Assembly: GCA_004552595.1 (NCBI GenBank)
Contig: SFNX01000005.1
Span: 1 to 64,000 of the forward strand
Source: Lachnospiraceae bacterium
Lineage (GTDB): Bacteria > Bacillota > Clostridia > Lachnospirales > Lachnospiraceae
Length of the DNA: 64,000 nucleotides
Direction of reading: 5' to 3'
The position numbers and the translations under genes are program-made. The notes below the pieces were generated by a model. The model had not been told where the DNA came from. It saw only the letters and a program-made list of their open reading frames with translations, and did not search any database. Below, one piece after another: positions 1 to 10,827 of the stretch (within the stretch, counting starts at the first letter, position 1; each line of letters opens with the position of its first letter).

Positions 1-1
1 G

Positions 2-2131
2 GCAAGGATTGAAGGAGTTGTATATTCGGAAGAAGATAATCCGCATGATTTCTTAGGTGTTAAAAAGGAACTGACAGGGTATCTTTTTCAGACTTTTCTT
101 CCATACGCAAAAAAGGTAAGTGTTGTAGTAAAAGCCGGAAATGACGCTAAGGAATATCCTATGGAGCTTGTAGATGAGGAAGGCTTTTATGCAGCTTATG
201 TGACTAAGCTTCAGGTATTTGATAAGATCAAATACTATTATAATGTTACAAAAGAGGACGGCACAGTTACATTACTTGATGATCCATACCGTTTCAAGTC
301 TACGATTGATGATAATGTTCTTCGTAAGTTCAATGCAGGAATCTGTTATGACATATACAATTACCTTGGAGCTCATGTTAAAACAATTGACGGAGTCAAA
401 GGCACAGCCTTTGCTGTATTTGCACCTAATGCAATAAGAGTATCGGTAATCGGCGATTTTAACGGATGGGATGGCAGAATTCACCAGATGAGGAGACTTT
501 CTGATTCGGGTGTTTTTGAAATATTTATCCCCGGAGTAAAGCCATATGATGCCTATAAATATGAAATAAAGTTTAAAGGCTCTGCAATTGCTATAAAGTC
601 TGACCCGTATGGTTTTATGTCTAAGCTTAGACCGGGTAATGATTCGGTAGTTGCTGATATGAAGTCATTTGACTTTACGGATAAGGAATGGATTAAAAAC
701 CGCAGAGCTGTCAGGGCAGATGAGCCTATGGCAATTTATGAAGTCAGTCTTTCTTCATTTGAAGCTGATGAAGGCTCTAAATTCCCTAATTACATGGAAA
801 TTGCCAATGAGCTTTGTGAATATGTCAAAAAGGAAGGATATACACATATTGAGATTACACCGGTAATGGAGTATCCGCTTGATGAATCATTAGGATTCCA
901 GACGATCGGTTATTTTGCTCCTACAAGAAGATATGGCGAGCCTTGTGATTTTATGTATCTTATAAATCATATGCATGAGAACGGCATAGGTGTAATTCTT
1001 GATGTCAATTTTGCATCTTTTCCAAGAGATGACCATGGCCTTTCATATTTTGACGGAACTAATCTTTATGAACATAAGGATGAAAGACAAGGACTTACTC
1101 CTGACAAGAAAATGTGCATATTCAATTATGGCAGAAAAGAAGTTTCAAATTATCTTATTTCATGCGCGCTTTTCTGGATAAATGTTTATCATGCTGATGG
1201 TATCAAGATAAACGATGTCGCTAAAATGGTCTATCTTGATTATGATAGAAATGAGAATGAATATGTTGCCAATATTTATGGCGGAAATGAAAATTTAGAA
1301 GCGATTGACCTTTTGAAGCATTTGAATTCCATCAATGAAAAAATGAAGTTAAATGCAATGATAATAGCTGATGGAAACGGATATTATCCGATGCTGACAG
1401 AGAAGCTCTCAAACGGTGGCCTTGGATTTTCATATGCCTTTAATACGGGATTTTCTGATAACCTGACAGATTATATTTATAAAGATGTTCCATCAAGAAA
1501 GTATCACTATGATGAATTGACGCACACTACAGCGTATGCATATTCCGAAAACTATATATTACCTCTGTCACATTGTAATTCTTTTGATGCAGGTGGTTCT
1601 CTTTTATATAGAATTTTGGGAGATGACAAATATAAAGCTGCTAATTATAAAGTATTGCTTGGATATTTATTTACATATCCCGGTAAAAAGCTCGTATTTA
1701 AGGAGCAATTACCTAAAGAAATTAATGAATTAATAGGAAATTACAATAAGGATTTATTAAACCTTTACAAAGAAACAAAGGCACTCTATGAGCTAGACGG
1801 CAGTAGTGAAGGCTTTGAGTGGCTTGAAAATATATCATCGGAAAAGAATATACTTTCATTTATCAGAAAATCAAAGTCTGGGGAGATGGTACTTGTTGTT
1901 TGCAATTTTTCAGATGAGTCATATGAAAAGCATAAATTATCGGTTCCTTTCTTCGGTAAGTACAAAGAGATATTCAATTCTGATTCGGCCTCTTATGGTG
2001 GAAGCGATTTCATTAATAAGAGATTAAAGACATCTAAAAAAGAAAAGAATGCCTTTAGGGACGATTATATCAGTATAAATGTACCACCACTTGGAATCAG
2101 TATTTTTAATTGCACTAAGGTTTTAGAATAA
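2..2131 (+). CDS. Glycogen branching enzyme-like GH13_9 protein, 5'-partial, active site lost (glgB-like)
   Basis: The frame is open from base 2, so the true start lies upstream of the window and the ATG at 161 is internal. The translated part has the N-terminal branching-enzyme modules, with a CBM48/E-set region (GDFNGWDGR) followed by a GH13 barrel that aligns clearly with GlgB (PVMEYPLDES, GYFAPTRRYG, NIYGGNENLEA). All four GH13 catalytic regions are altered. The region-1 His is Ser (1016-1018), the nucleophile Asp is Asn in DGIKIND (1211-1213), the acid/base Glu is Asp in IADGN (1370-1372), and the SHDE Asp is Cys in SHCN (1574-1576). By family knowledge this cannot be an ordinary branching enzyme. 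I infer a glucan-binding or regulatory pseudoenzyme. The reading frame is otherwise uninterrupted, so it is not simply decaying. Confidence 0.85.
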   Translation, partial: ARIEGVVYSEEDNPHDFLGVKKELTGYLFQTFLPYAKKVSVVVKAGNDAKEYPMELVDEEGFYAAYVTKLQVFDKIKYYYNVTKEDGTVTLLDDPYRFKSTIDDNVLRKFNAGICYDIYNYLGAHVKTIDGVKGTAFAVFAPNAIRVSVIGDFNGWDGRIHQMRRLSDSGVFEIFIPGVKPYDAYKYEIKFKGSAIAIKSDPYGFMSKLRPGNDSVVADMKSFDFTDKEWIKNRRAVRADEPMAIYEVSLSSFEADEGSKFPNYMEIANELCEYVKKEGYTHIEITPVMEYPLDESLGFQTIGYFAPTRRYGEPCDFMYLINHMHENGIGVILDVNFASFPRDDHGLSYFDGTNLYEHKDERQGLTPDKKMCIFNYGRKEVSNYLISCALFWINVYHADGIKINDVAKMVYLDYDRNENEYVANIYGGNENLEAIDLLKHLNSINEKMKLNAMIIADGNGYYPMLTEKLSNGGLGFSYAFNTGFSDNLTDYIYKDVPSRKYHYDELTHTTAYAYSENYILPLSHCNSFDAGGSLLYRILGDDKYKAANYKVLLGYLFTYPGKKLVFKEQLPKEINELIGNYNKDLLNLYKETKALYELDGSSEGFEWLENISSEKNILSFIRKSKSGEMVLVVCNFSDESYEKHKLSVPFFGKYKEIFNSDSASYGGSDFINKRLKTSKKEKNAFRDDYISINVPPLGISIFNCTKVLE

Positions 2132-2172
2132 ATGGAAAGCCAACGTTTTATATGACACAAAACGCTGATTTA

Positions 2173-2201
2173 TTGCGATAATACAGCGATTATGATAGAA
2201 T
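2173..2201 (+). promoter_or_regulatory. Candidate sigma-A promoter for uppP
   Basis: TTGCGA (2173-2178), a 17-nt spacer and TAGAAT (2196-2201) lie in the 105-nt gap before uppP, about 35 nt upstream of its start. A GAGG ribosome site at 2225 follows. The match was made by eye. Confidence 0.55.
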
Positions 2202-2236
2202 AAATCGGATATGGTTTTATTTTTGAGGATATAATA

Positions 2237-3115
2237 ATGACAATAGTTCAGGCAATAATATTAGGAGTTATACAAGGGCTTACCGAGTTTTTACCGGTAT
2301 CAAGTTCAGGGCATCTTGCCATTATGAAGAACATTTTAAGAATGGATTTGGAAACAGGCGCCTTATATGATGTATTATTGCATGTTGCAACACTGGTTGC
2401 CATCTGTATTGTAATGCGTAAGGACATTGTTAAACTGATTTTGGAGTTTATTTCAATAGTAAGGGATGTCTTCACGAATTTTCTTATTTTTATAGACAGA
2501 ATTACACATAAAGATGACCAGTATTATATTAAAATAATGTCTTCTGCATACAGAAGATTTGTTGTATTGATTATAGTTTCATCTATACCGACTGCCATTA
2601 TTGGTTTTTTACTTAATGACATTATTGAAACAGTAGAGAATGAACTGCTGGTTCCCGGAATATGTCTTATTGCAACCGCTGTAATTATTTTGATTTCGGA
2701 TTTTCTTGCTGATGGTACGAAAAAACCAAAAGATGCCACAGTATATGATGCATTCGCAATAGGAACGGCACAGGGAATTGCAACACTTCCTGGATTATCA
2801 AGATCAGGAACTACTATAACAGCATGTATTCTCTGTGGATTCGACAGAAAGTTTGCAGTTAAATATTCATTTATTATGTCTATGCCTGCGATTTTTGGTG
2901 CATTGATTCTAAAGCTGTCAAAGATTTCTTCTGAGACAGTTACGGGAGGCGATATTGCAGTTTATATTGTCGGTATGGTTATAGCAGCTGTAGTTGGTTA
3001 TTTTGCATTAATCTTTACTACAAAGTTAGTACAGAAAAAGAGTTTTAAATACTTTGCATTTTATTGTTTCGGAATAGGGGTCGTTTCAATAATTGCATAT
3101 ATAATAAGTTTTTAA
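2237..3115 (+). CDS. uppP: Undecaprenyl-diphosphate phosphatase
   Basis: This integral membrane enzyme dephosphorylates undecaprenyl diphosphate to recycle the lipid carrier for peptidoglycan and other wall polymers. It can confer bacitracin tolerance when overproduced. The 292-residue protein has the N-terminal signature QGLTEFLPVSSSGHL (about residues 14-28) and the second active-site motif PGLSRSGTT near residue 185, with several hydrophobic segments typical of the BacA/UppP family. The ATG at 2237 has a GAGG ribosome site 8 nt upstream. It precedes the DNA translocase gene. Length and both motifs fit the family well. Confidence 0.97.
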   Translation: MTIVQAIILGVIQGLTEFLPVSSSGHLAIMKNILRMDLETGALYDVLLHVATLVAICIVMRKDIVKLILEFISIVRDVFTNFLIFIDRITHKDDQYYIKIMSSAYRRFVVLIIVSSIPTAIIGFLLNDIIETVENELLVPGICLIATAVIILISDFLADGTKKPKDATVYDAFAIGTAQGIATLPGLSRSGTTITACILCGFDRKFAVKYSFIMSMPAIFGALILKLSKISSETVTGGDIAVYIVGMVIAAVVGYFALIFTTKLVQKKSFKYFAFYCFGIGVVSIIAYIISF

Positions 3116-3165
3116 TCTTTCGGTTCATAAGAGGGATGTGAATCGAATGAAAAATAGGGGGAAGT

Positions 3166-5877
3166 ATGGCTACAAGGTCTACAGGTTCAGGCAAAAGTAC
3201 AAGCCGGAACACTAAGAAGGGTGCCACAAAGACAAACACGAAACGTGGCAATACAAAAAGAAAAAAGAAAGATATTGCGAATCTTGTTACCGTTGATGAC
3301 AGTATACGTGATGAAGCGGTGCTTTTGTGCATTTTAGGCGTCAGCATATTGATTTATCTTGCTTTATTTGGCATACTCGGTTCATTTGGTAAGGTTCTTC
3401 AGGGATTCTTTTTTGGCGTTTTTGGAATAGTATCATATATTGTACCGGTTGTGATTTTCTTTTCGGCTGCATTCTATATATCTAACCGAGGAAAAAGTGT
3501 CGCATATATTAAGGTTATTTTTGCCTTTGTTTTATTGCTTATTCTTATGTCTTTATCTGAGCTTATGTTTGATAAGGACTTTAGTGCAGTAAAAATTACG
3601 GAGTATTATACTCATTGCAGTGAAGCACATAAGGGCGGCGGAATAATCGGTGGAATTATCAGCAGTGTACTTACTAAAACTATCGGAACACCGGGAACAT
3701 ATATTGTATTAATTATTCTTTCGATTGTTGCAATTGTACTTATTACAGAAAGATCATTTTTCTCAGGAGTTAAACACGGTTCGGAAACAATATATAATTC
3801 GTCAAAGGATTATTCTATAAAATATAAAGACAGACGTGACGAAAAGAGAAGAATAAGAGAAGAGCATAACAGACAACGTCTTATTGAAAAGGAAGAATTA
3901 AGAAAAGATAAAGTTGTCTCAGGTGTAATGCTTAATACAAAGCTGACACCACCTATTGAAGATGCTGACGATATACATGAGATTAAAGGCGATGGCAGCA
4001 TTTCTGATGTTGATGTCACTAAATGGTCACAAAATGATGTTAACGAAGCAGAAAATCTTGAGGCTGTTACGCCTAATATAAATATTCGTACAATTCATAA
4101 TATTGAAATTGATGACGAGAAAGAATTTAAGATTAGTAAGCCATTCATTTCCGATGTCACTGATGATGATGAAATTATTTCATATTCCGATAATAATGAT
4201 TCAAATGTGTATGAAGATAGTTACGCTAACACTACATTAAACGGCAAAATCAATATTACAGGTGAGAATATTGTCGGACATGGCGAAATAAAGGAAAAAG
4301 AAAAACAGACAGAATACGAAGATTCTTTTATTAAGTCGGAAAACCTAAAACCGATTAAAAAGCCTGTCAAGAAAAAAAGTGTATATAAATTCCCGCCTAT
4401 CACTTTGCTTAAGTCGGTTGCTAAAAATGTAAATACAGAATCAGTAGCAAAACTTAGGGAAACGGCGGCAAAGCTTCAGACAACACTTAAGACTTTTGGT
4501 GTAAATGTTACTATAACAGATATTGCACAAGGCCCGTCAGTAACACGATATGAGATGCAGCCTGAAGTCGGAACAAAAGTTTCTAAAATTACACATCTTC
4601 AAGATGATATTAAGTTAAACATGGCTGCAAGGGATATTAGAATAGAAGCTCCAATTCCCGGAAAAGCTGCAGTTGGTATAGAGATTCCTAATAAAGAAGT
4701 ATCAATGGTCTCATTTAGAGAACTCATTGATTCAAAGGAATTCAAGGAGGCAAATTCAAAGATAAGCTTTGCTGTAGGAAAAGACTTATCGGGTTCAACT
4801 GTTGTTGCAGACATAGGTAAGATGCCGCATCTTCTGATTGCCGGTTCTACAGGTTCGGGAAAGTCAGTATGTATAAATACTCTTATTATGAGTATTATTT
4901 ATAAGGCTACACCTGATGAGGTAAAGCTTATCATGGTTGACCCTAAAGTCGTTGAGCTTTCTGTCTATAATGGAATACCGCATCTTATGATTCCCGTTGT
5001 TACAGATCCAAAAAAAGCTGCCGCAGCGCTTAACTGGGGCGTAGCGGAAATGACCGACAGATATAACAAATTTGCTGAATTCGGTGTAAGGGACTTAAAG
5101 GGCTACAATAAGAAGCTTGAACAGGTAATGGCTAATGTTAATGAAGCAGAAAGACCAAAGAAACTTCCTCAGATTGTAATTATTGTAGACGAGCTTGCAG
5201 ACCTTATGATGGTAGCATCAAATGAAGTTGAAGCTTCAATATGTAGACTGGCCCAGCTTGCCAGAGCAGCAGGTATTCATCTGGTAATTGCAACGCAGCG
5301 TCCGTCTGTAGATGTAATTACAGGACTCATTAAGGCTAATATGCCAAGCCGTATCGCATTCGCTGTTTCATCGGGAGTCGATTCGAGAACAATTCTTGAT
5401 ATGAATGGTGCTGAACGTTTGTTAGGAAAGGGCGATATGCTCTTTTATCCTCAAGGCTATACTAAGCCTTCACGAGTTCAAGGTGCATTTATTTCAGATG
5501 AGGAAATTAGCGAAATTGTTGACTTTTTAAAGGCAAATTGCGGCGAGGGTTATTATGACGAGGATGTGCTTGCAAAGGTCAATTCGCAGGCTTTGGATTC
5601 TAACGGTACAAAGCAGGGCTTAGGTGGAAATAGTCAGGATAACGATTCAGACAAAGACCAGTATTTTATTGAAGCGGCAAGGCTTGTAATAGAACAGGAC
5701 AAAGCATCAATCGGATATTTTCAGAGAAGATTCAAAATCGGCTTTAACAGAGCTGCAAGAATTATGGATCAGCTTTTTGAAGCAGGCATTGTATCTCAAG
5801 AGGAAGGAACAAAACCAAGAAAAGTACTCATGAGTATGGAAGAATTTGAAAATGCTTTAGAACAAGGAGAGTTTTAA
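3166..5877 (+). CDS. ftsK: DNA translocase FtsK/SpoIIIE
   Basis: This septum-anchored motor pumps chromosomal DNA across the division septum, or into the forespore in spore formers. The 903-residue protein starts with a basic Lys/Arg-rich tail, then about four membrane segments between residues 45 and 190. A long acidic, low-complexity linker follows (about 210-400), then the motor with Walker A GSTGSGKS near residue 562 and Walker [12 protein letters not shown] near 675. A C-terminal winged-helix gamma domain ([16 protein letters not shown]) reads polar DNA motifs. A GGGGGAA ribosome site precedes the ATG. Its stop overlaps the fhs start (TAATGA). Sequence alone does not separate FtsK from SpoIIIE. 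Confidence 0.95.
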   Translation: MATRSTGSGKSTSRNTKKGATKTNTKRGNTKRKKKDIANLVTVDDSIRDEAVLLCILGVSILIYLALFGILGSFGKVLQGFFFGVFGIVSYIVPVVIFFSAAFYISNRGKSVAYIKVIFAFVLLLILMSLSELMFDKDFSAVKITEYYTHCSEAHKGGGIIGGIISSVLTKTIGTPGTYIVLIILSIVAIVLITERSFFSGVKHGSETIYNSSKDYSIKYKDRRDEKRRIREEHNRQRLIEKEELRKDKVVSGVMLNTKLTPPIEDADDIHEIKGDGSISDVDVTKWSQNDVNEAENLEAVTPNINIRTIHNIEIDDEKEFKISKPFISDVTDDDEIISYSDNNDSNVYEDSYANTTLNGKINITGENIVGHGEIKEKEKQTEYEDSFIKSENLKPIKKPVKKKSVYKFPPITLLKSVAKNVNTESVAKLRETAAKLQTTLKTFGVNVTITDIAQGPSVTRYEMQPEVGTKVSKITHLQDDIKLNMAARDIRIEAPIPGKAAVGIEIPNKEVSMVSFRELIDSKEFKEANSKISFAVGKDLSGSTVVADIGKMPHLLIAGSTGSGKSVCINTLIMSIIYKATPDEVKLIMVDPKVVELSVYNGIPHLMIPVVTDPKKAAAALNWGVAEMTDRYNKFAEFGVRDLKGYNKKLEQVMANVNEAERPKKLPQIVIIVDELADLMMVASNEVEASICRLAQLARAAGIHLVIATQRPSVDVITGLIKANMPSRIAFAVSSGVDSRTILDMNGAERLLGKGDMLFYPQGYTKPSRVQGAFISDEEISEIVDFLKANCGEGYYDEDVLAKVNSQALDSNGTKQGLGGNSQDNDSDKDQYFIEAARLVIEQDKASIGYFQRRFKIGFNRAARIMDQLFEAGIVSQEEGTKPRKVLMSMEEFENALEQGEF

Positions 5878-7547
5878 TGAAAGCAGATATTGAAATCGCA
5901 AGAGAAGCTGAAAAACTGAATATTAAAGAGATTGCAGGAAGACTTAATATCAGTGAAGATGATATTGAAATGTATGGAAAATACAAGGCAAAGCTGTCTT
6001 CTGAATACTTAAAGTCAATAGAAAATAATGAAGACGGAAAGCTTATTTTAGTTACTGCAATTAATCCGACACCGGCAGGTGAAGGGAAAACTACTACAAG
6101 CGTAGGTCTTGCAGATGCTTTTTCAAAACTTAATAAAAAGGTAGTACTTGCATTAAGAGAACCATCACTTGGCCCGTGTTTTGGAATTAAAGGCGGAGCT
6201 GCAGGCGGTGGTTATGCACAGGTAGTTCCAATGGATGAGATTAACCTTCATTTTACAGGGGATTTTCATGCTATTACAAGTGCCAATAATCTTTGTGCCG
6301 CACTTCTTGACAACCATATCCAGCAAGGAAATGAAAAGAATATTGATACAAGAAGTATCGTATTTAAACGATGTGTTGATATGAATGACAGAGTATTAAG
6401 AAATGTTGTTGTAGGACTTGGTTCTAAGACTGACGGCTTTGTAAGAGAAGATCATTTTGTCATTACGGTTGCTTCTGAAATCATGGCAGTTCTTTGTCTT
6501 GCAACAGATTTTAAGGATTTAAAAAGACGTCTTTCAAGAATGGTTGTTGCATATGATTATGACGGAAATCCTGTTACTGCTAATGACATTAAGGCAGTAG
6601 GCGGAATGGCTGCTCTTTTAAAAGAAGCAATTAAGCCTAATTTAGTTCAGACTTTAGAGCATACACCTGTACTTATTCATGGTGGCCCTTTTGCCAATAT
6701 AGCTCATGGTTGTAATTCTGTAATAGCTACAAAAGCAGGACTTAAGATGGCAGATTACTGTATTACTGAAGCCGGATTCGGTGCAGACCTTGGAGCAGAA
6801 AAGTTTTTTGATATTAAATGCAGAAAAGCGGGATTAAAGCCTGCCTGTGTAGTTCTTGTTGCAACGGTAAGAGCTCTTAAATATAATGGCGGAGTTGAAA
6901 AAGCAGATTTGGCTACCGAGAATCTTTCAGCATTGCAAAAGGGAATTGTAAATCTTGAAAAACACATTGAAAATCTTAAGAAATATAATGTTCCTGTTGT
7001 AGTTACTCTTAATGCATTTGCATCAGATACTCAAGCTGAGCATGAATTTATTAAGAAATTCTGTGAGGAAAGAGGCTGTGAATTTGCACTTTCAAATGTA
7101 TTTACGGAAGGCGGACAGGGCGGAATAGAACTTGCACAAAAAGTTATTAATTCAATTGAAAACAAAAAATCTGATTTTAAGCCTTTATATGATGAAAAGC
7201 TTCCGATAAAGGAAAAGATTTTAACAATTGCAAAGGAAATCTATGGTGCCAAAGGTGTTAAGTATACATTAAATGTTGAAAAGGAAATAAATAACCTTAA
7301 TAAGCACGGATATTCCGAACTACCGATATGTATGGCAAAAACACAGTATTCACTTTCTGATGATGCCACAAAGCTTGGAAGACCTAATGATTTTGAAATA
7401 ACTGTAAGAGATATGTATGTATCTGCAGGTGCAGGATTTATTGTTGCCATTACAGGTTCAATAATGACTATGCCGGGACTTTCTAAAAATCCTGCCGCAT
7501 ACAGCATTGATGTTGATGATGATGGCAATATTACAGGATTATTCTAA
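5877..7547 (+). CDS. fhs: Formate--tetrahydrofolate ligase
   Basis: Activates formate with ATP and tetrahydrofolate to give 10-formyl-THF for purine synthesis and one-carbon metabolism. The 556-residue length is the usual family size. The P-loop [15 protein letters not shown] lies near residue 63, followed by the signature stretch around [18 protein letters not shown] and the [12 protein letters not shown] motif. The start overlaps the ftsK stop, and folD follows 18 nt downstream. The two enzymes therefore form a formate-to-methylene-THF module in one transcription unit. Confidence 0.98.
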   Translation: MKADIEIAREAEKLNIKEIAGRLNISEDDIEMYGKYKAKLSSEYLKSIENNEDGKLILVTAINPTPAGEGKTTTSVGLADAFSKLNKKVVLALREPSLGPCFGIKGGAAGGGYAQVVPMDEINLHFTGDFHAITSANNLCAALLDNHIQQGNEKNIDTRSIVFKRCVDMNDRVLRNVVVGLGSKTDGFVREDHFVITVASEIMAVLCLATDFKDLKRRLSRMVVAYDYDGNPVTANDIKAVGGMAALLKEAIKPNLVQTLEHTPVLIHGGPFANIAHGCNSVIATKAGLKMADYCITEAGFGADLGAEKFFDIKCRKAGLKPACVVLVATVRALKYNGGVEKADLATENLSALQKGIVNLEKHIENLKKYNVPVVVTLNAFASDTQAEHEFIKKFCEERGCEFALSNVFTEGGQGGIELAQKVINSIENKKSDFKPLYDEKLPIKEKILTIAKEIYGAKGVKYTLNVEKEINNLNKHGYSELPICMAKTQYSLSDDATKLGRPNDFEITVRDMYVSAGAGFIVAITGSIMTMPGLSKNPAAYSIDVDDDGNITGLF

Positions 7548-7565
7548 ATATAATAAGGAGCTTAT

Positions 7566-8402
7566 ATGACTAAGATAATTGATGGGAAAAAGATTTCACA
7601 AGAGATAAAGGATGAGTTAAAGGCTAAAGTATTAAGCCTTAAAGCTGAAGGTAAAAAAATACCTTGTCTTGCCGTAATTCAGGTTGGAAACGACCCGGCT
7701 TCAACAGTATACGTAGGCAATAAGAAAAAGGCATGTGAATATATTGGAATCGGTTCTAAGTCATTTGAGCTTAAGGAAGAAACAACACAGGATGAACTTA
7801 TAAAGCTTATTGACGAGCTTAATAACGATGATGAAGTAACAGGAATATTAGTACAGCTTCCTGTTCCAAAACACATTGATGAAGATACAATAATAAGAAG
7901 AATATCTCCTCAAAAAGACGTTGACGGATTCCATCCAATGTCTGTAGGTGCACTGTTAATCGGTGAGGATGGATTTTTGTCATGCACTCCGCAAGGTGTT
8001 ATACAGCTTCTTAAGAGATCAAACATTTCTATTGAAGGTAAGGAATGCGTAGTAATAGGCAGAAGCAATATTGTTGGTAAACCTATGGCAGTATTACTTT
8101 TAAGAGAAAACGGAACAGTTACTGTATGTCATTCAAAGACAGCCAATTTAAAAGAGGTTTGTAAAAGAGCAGATATTCTTGTTGTCGCTATTGGCAAGCC
8201 AAAAATGATAAATTCAGAATATGTTAAAGAAGGTGCATGCGTCATCGATGTAGGAATACACAGAATGGAAAACAATAAGCTGTGTGGAGACGTTGACTAT
8301 GATGATGTGGCACCTCATACAAGCTATATTACTCCGGTTCCCGGAGGAGTCGGACCTATGACAATTGCAATGTTAATGAGCAACTGTCTTAAAGACGCAT
8401 AA
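7566..8402 (+). CDS. folD: Bifunctional methylenetetrahydrofolate dehydrogenase / methenyltetrahydrofolate cyclohydrolase
   Basis: Interconverts methylene-, methenyl- and 10-formyl-THF using NAD(P). The 278-residue protein has the catalytic Tyr/Lys region YVGNKKKACEYIGI (about residues 47-60), QKDVDGFHP near 120, the Rossmann segment VVIGRSNIVGKPMA and the C-terminal signature PVPGGVGPMT. An AAGGAG ribosome site lies 6-8 nt before the ATG at 7566. Its position directly after fhs matches its shared pathway. Confidence 0.98.
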   Translation: MTKIIDGKKISQEIKDELKAKVLSLKAEGKKIPCLAVIQVGNDPASTVYVGNKKKACEYIGIGSKSFELKEETTQDELIKLIDELNNDDEVTGILVQLPVPKHIDEDTIIRRISPQKDVDGFHPMSVGALLIGEDGFLSCTPQGVIQLLKRSNISIEGKECVVIGRSNIVGKPMAVLLLRENGTVTVCHSKTANLKEVCKRADILVVAIGKPKMINSEYVKEGACVIDVGIHRMENNKLCGDVDYDDVAPHTSYITPVPGGVGPMTIAMLMSNCLKDA

Positions 8403-8429
8403 TTTGTATTAGTAAGGGATGAAACAATA

Positions 8430-9890
8430 ATGATTTGTCCAAAGTGCGGTAGCACGATACAGGAAGGACATCTGTATTGTGAAACATGTGGTGAAGAAAT
8501 CAGGATAGTTCCTGATTTTGATGCTACTGTTGATGAAAATATCAATATTTCATTTACGGATGAGTACGATACAGCCGGTGTTATACAGGAGTTATCTAAA
8601 GTTGCAACAAAGGAAATTGCAAAAGAAATTGACATTGAAGCTACTAAGGAAATTAATATTAATTCTGTAAAACATACATCTATTGACAGATTAGATGACA
8701 AAAAGCCGGATGATAAAATAGTAATTAAAGCTCTTGTAATCGCAGGAGCTGTTTGTCTTGTAATTGTATTTTTAGTATTAATGATTAACAGACGAATAAA
8801 TGATTATTATTCAATAGACAAACAGTATGAGAAAGCATTTGATTACTTTGAGAGTGAACAGTATGACGAATCTGTAAAAATACTTAAGCATGCACATTCA
8901 ATTGATTCTGAAGATATAAGAATCAGTATTTTGCTTTCGGATAATTATTATATGCTCGGCAAGTATGATGAGAGTAATGCTGTTTTGTATGAACTTATTA
9001 ATCAGAATGATGACCGGAATATCTATGAGAGAATAATTAAGAATTACGAAGCCTTAAATGACTATTCTTCAATAAGTAAACTGCTTAATGATATTAACGA
9101 TGAGGAAATTCTTAATATATATAAGCAATACAAAGTTTCAAACGTTTCTTTTTCCGTAGAGTCGGGAGTTTATGACAGTAAGCAGACAGTAGTTCTATCA
9201 TCCGATGAAGAATCAACAATATATTATACTCTTGATGGTCAGAATGCAGATGAAAATGCTTTACTATATAACGGTCCAATTGAGCTTGAAGCCGGAGAAT
9301 ATATAATTAATGCGGTCGCGATAAATAAATTCGGAGTTAAGAGTGAAAACACAATAGCAGAATATACAATTGACTACTTTGTGCCTGATGCTCCGATTAT
9401 TAAAACAACAGGCGGAACGTATAATGTACCGACTCCGATTGAAGCGGATTTTGCCGATTATGAAGTATGTTATTACACGATTGATGGAGAAGATCCGACA
9501 ATTGAAGATGAAAAGTATATAGGCCCGATTCCTATGTACATTGGTAAACATACATATAAATTTGCTGTAATATCAAATAAAGGAGTTTCAAGTGATGTTG
9601 TAAGTGTTGATATATCACTTGAAATGGTAGTTCTTCTTGATATGGAAACAGCTACTAACGCAATTATTAACTGGAAGAAGCTTTCCGGAAGCACAGACTA
9701 TTCCTATAAATGCGAACAGGCATGTGTAACCAATAATTCAACATATTATATTATAAATGAATATGATGAATCTGATGAAGAAAAAGAACCAACCGGGAAT
9801 CATTATGCAGTTGATGTGTTGAACGGACTTTCATATAAAGCTATTCTGAATAAATCTACCGGGAAATACACATTAGAGGCACTTAGATAG
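8430..9890 (+). CDS. Zinc-ribbon membrane protein with TPR-like and chitobiase C-terminal-type domains
   Basis: This 486-residue protein has unknown function. Visible parts in order: an N-terminal zinc ribbon with paired CPKCG and CETCG knuckles (residues 3-22), an acidic linker with KEI repeats, one membrane segment (about residues 95-117), a TPR-like helical stretch (YFESEQYDESVKILKHAHSI, then NYYMLGKYDESNAVL), and two beta-sandwich repeats of the chitobiase/hexosaminidase C-terminal type (IYYTLDGQNADENALLYNGPI; CYYTIDGEDPTIEDEKYIGPI). A final alpha/beta region of about 85 residues follows. The topology suggests a cytosolic zinc ribbon and an extracellular sandwich part that may bind wall glycan. 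No enzymatic motif is visible. Confidence 0.8.
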   Translation: MICPKCGSTIQEGHLYCETCGEEIRIVPDFDATVDENINISFTDEYDTAGVIQELSKVATKEIAKEIDIEATKEININSVKHTSIDRLDDKKPDDKIVIKALVIAGAVCLVIVFLVLMINRRINDYYSIDKQYEKAFDYFESEQYDESVKILKHAHSIDSEDIRISILLSDNYYMLGKYDESNAVLYELINQNDDRNIYERIIKNYEALNDYSSISKLLNDINDEEILNIYKQYKVSNVSFSVESGVYDSKQTVVLSSDEESTIYYTLDGQNADENALLYNGPIELEAGEYIINAVAINKFGVKSENTIAEYTIDYFVPDAPIIKTTGGTYNVPTPIEADFADYEVCYYTIDGEDPTIEDEKYIGPIPMYIGKHTYKFAVISNKGVSSDVVSVDISLEMVVLLDMETATNAIINWKKLSGSTDYSYKCEQACVTNNSTYYIINEYDESDEEKEPTGNHYAVDVLNGLSYKAILNKSTGKYTLEALR

Positions 9891-9912
9891 AAATTAAAAC
9901 TGGAGGAGAAAA

Positions 9913-10794
9913 ATGTACAAAATTATTGAGAGAGAACAGCTTACTGAAACTATTTTCAAGATGGTAGTATCAGCGAAAAGAATAGCAAAATCATGTAAGC
10001 CGGGACAGTTTATCATCGCAAAAATCGATGAAAAGGGTGAGAGAATTCCATTGACAATCTGCGATTATGACAGGGAAGCAGGAACAATTACTATTGTGTT
10101 TATGGCTATTGGGGCTTCTACATACAGAATGTCTTCATTGATGGCAGGAGATTCTTTCAGGGATTTTACAGGCCCACTGGGACAGCCTTCTGAGTTTGTT
10201 ACAGATCCGATAGATGAGGTTAAAAAGAGAAAGTATCTGTTCGTTGCCGGCGGTGTTGGTACAGCACCTGTTTTACCGCAAATTAAATGGCTTAAGGAAA
10301 ACGGTATCGAAGCGGACGTTATTATCGGTGCTAAGACAAAAGAACTTGTTATTTTAGAAGATGAATTCAAGAAGTATTCCGGAAATCTATATATTACAAC
10401 AGATGATGGTTCTTATGGAAGAAGTGGTATGGTTACAGATACAATAAAGTATCTTATTGAAGAAGAAAAGAAGAACTACGATGTTTGTGTTGCAATCGGA
10501 CCAATGATTATGATGAAGTTTGTTTGCTTACTTACTAAGAATTATGATCTTCCGACAATTGTCAGCCTGAATCCTATAATGGTTGACGGTACAGGTATGT
10601 GCGGCGCTTGTCGTGTAACAGTTGGCGGTGAAGTGAAGTTTGCATGCGTTGATGGTCCTGAGTTTGACGGACATAAGGTTGATTTTGACCAGGCAATGCA
10701 AAGACAGACTCTCTATAAGAGCGAAGAAGGAAGAGCATATCTTAAAGCTAAAGAGGGAGATACACATCACGGCGGATGTGGCAATTGCAACTAA
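9913..10794 (+). CDS. nfnA: NfnA-like ferredoxin--NADP+ reductase small subunit (FAD, 2Fe-2S)
   Basis: The 293-residue protein belongs to the ferredoxin-NADP reductase/PyrK family. It has an N-terminal flavin-binding barrel with IPLTICDYD, a nucleotide-binding segment FVAGGVGTAPVLPQIKWL (about residues 111-128), and a C-terminal 2Fe-2S cysteine cluster in MCGACRVTVGG with a later Cys in FACVDGPEF. Paired with the next gene it matches the small subunit of NADH-dependent reduced ferredoxin:NADP+ oxidoreductase, which balances NADH, NADPH and ferredoxin pools in anaerobes. A GGAGGAG ribosome site precedes the ATG. A sulfide dehydrogenase (SudB) assignment is the alternative, because the families are close. 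Confidence 0.85.
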   Translation: MYKIIEREQLTETIFKMVVSAKRIAKSCKPGQFIIAKIDEKGERIPLTICDYDREAGTITIVFMAIGASTYRMSSLMAGDSFRDFTGPLGQPSEFVTDPIDEVKKRKYLFVAGGVGTAPVLPQIKWLKENGIEADVIIGAKTKELVILEDEFKKYSGNLYITTDDGSYGRSGMVTDTIKYLIEEEKKNYDVCVAIGPMIMMKFVCLLTKNYDLPTIVSLNPIMVDGTGMCGACRVTVGGEVKFACVDGPEFDGHKVDFDQAMQRQTLYKSEEGRAYLKAKEGDTHHGGCGNCN

Positions 10795-10827
10795 TAATAT
10801 CTGTAATTTGATTATAAGGAGAATAAG

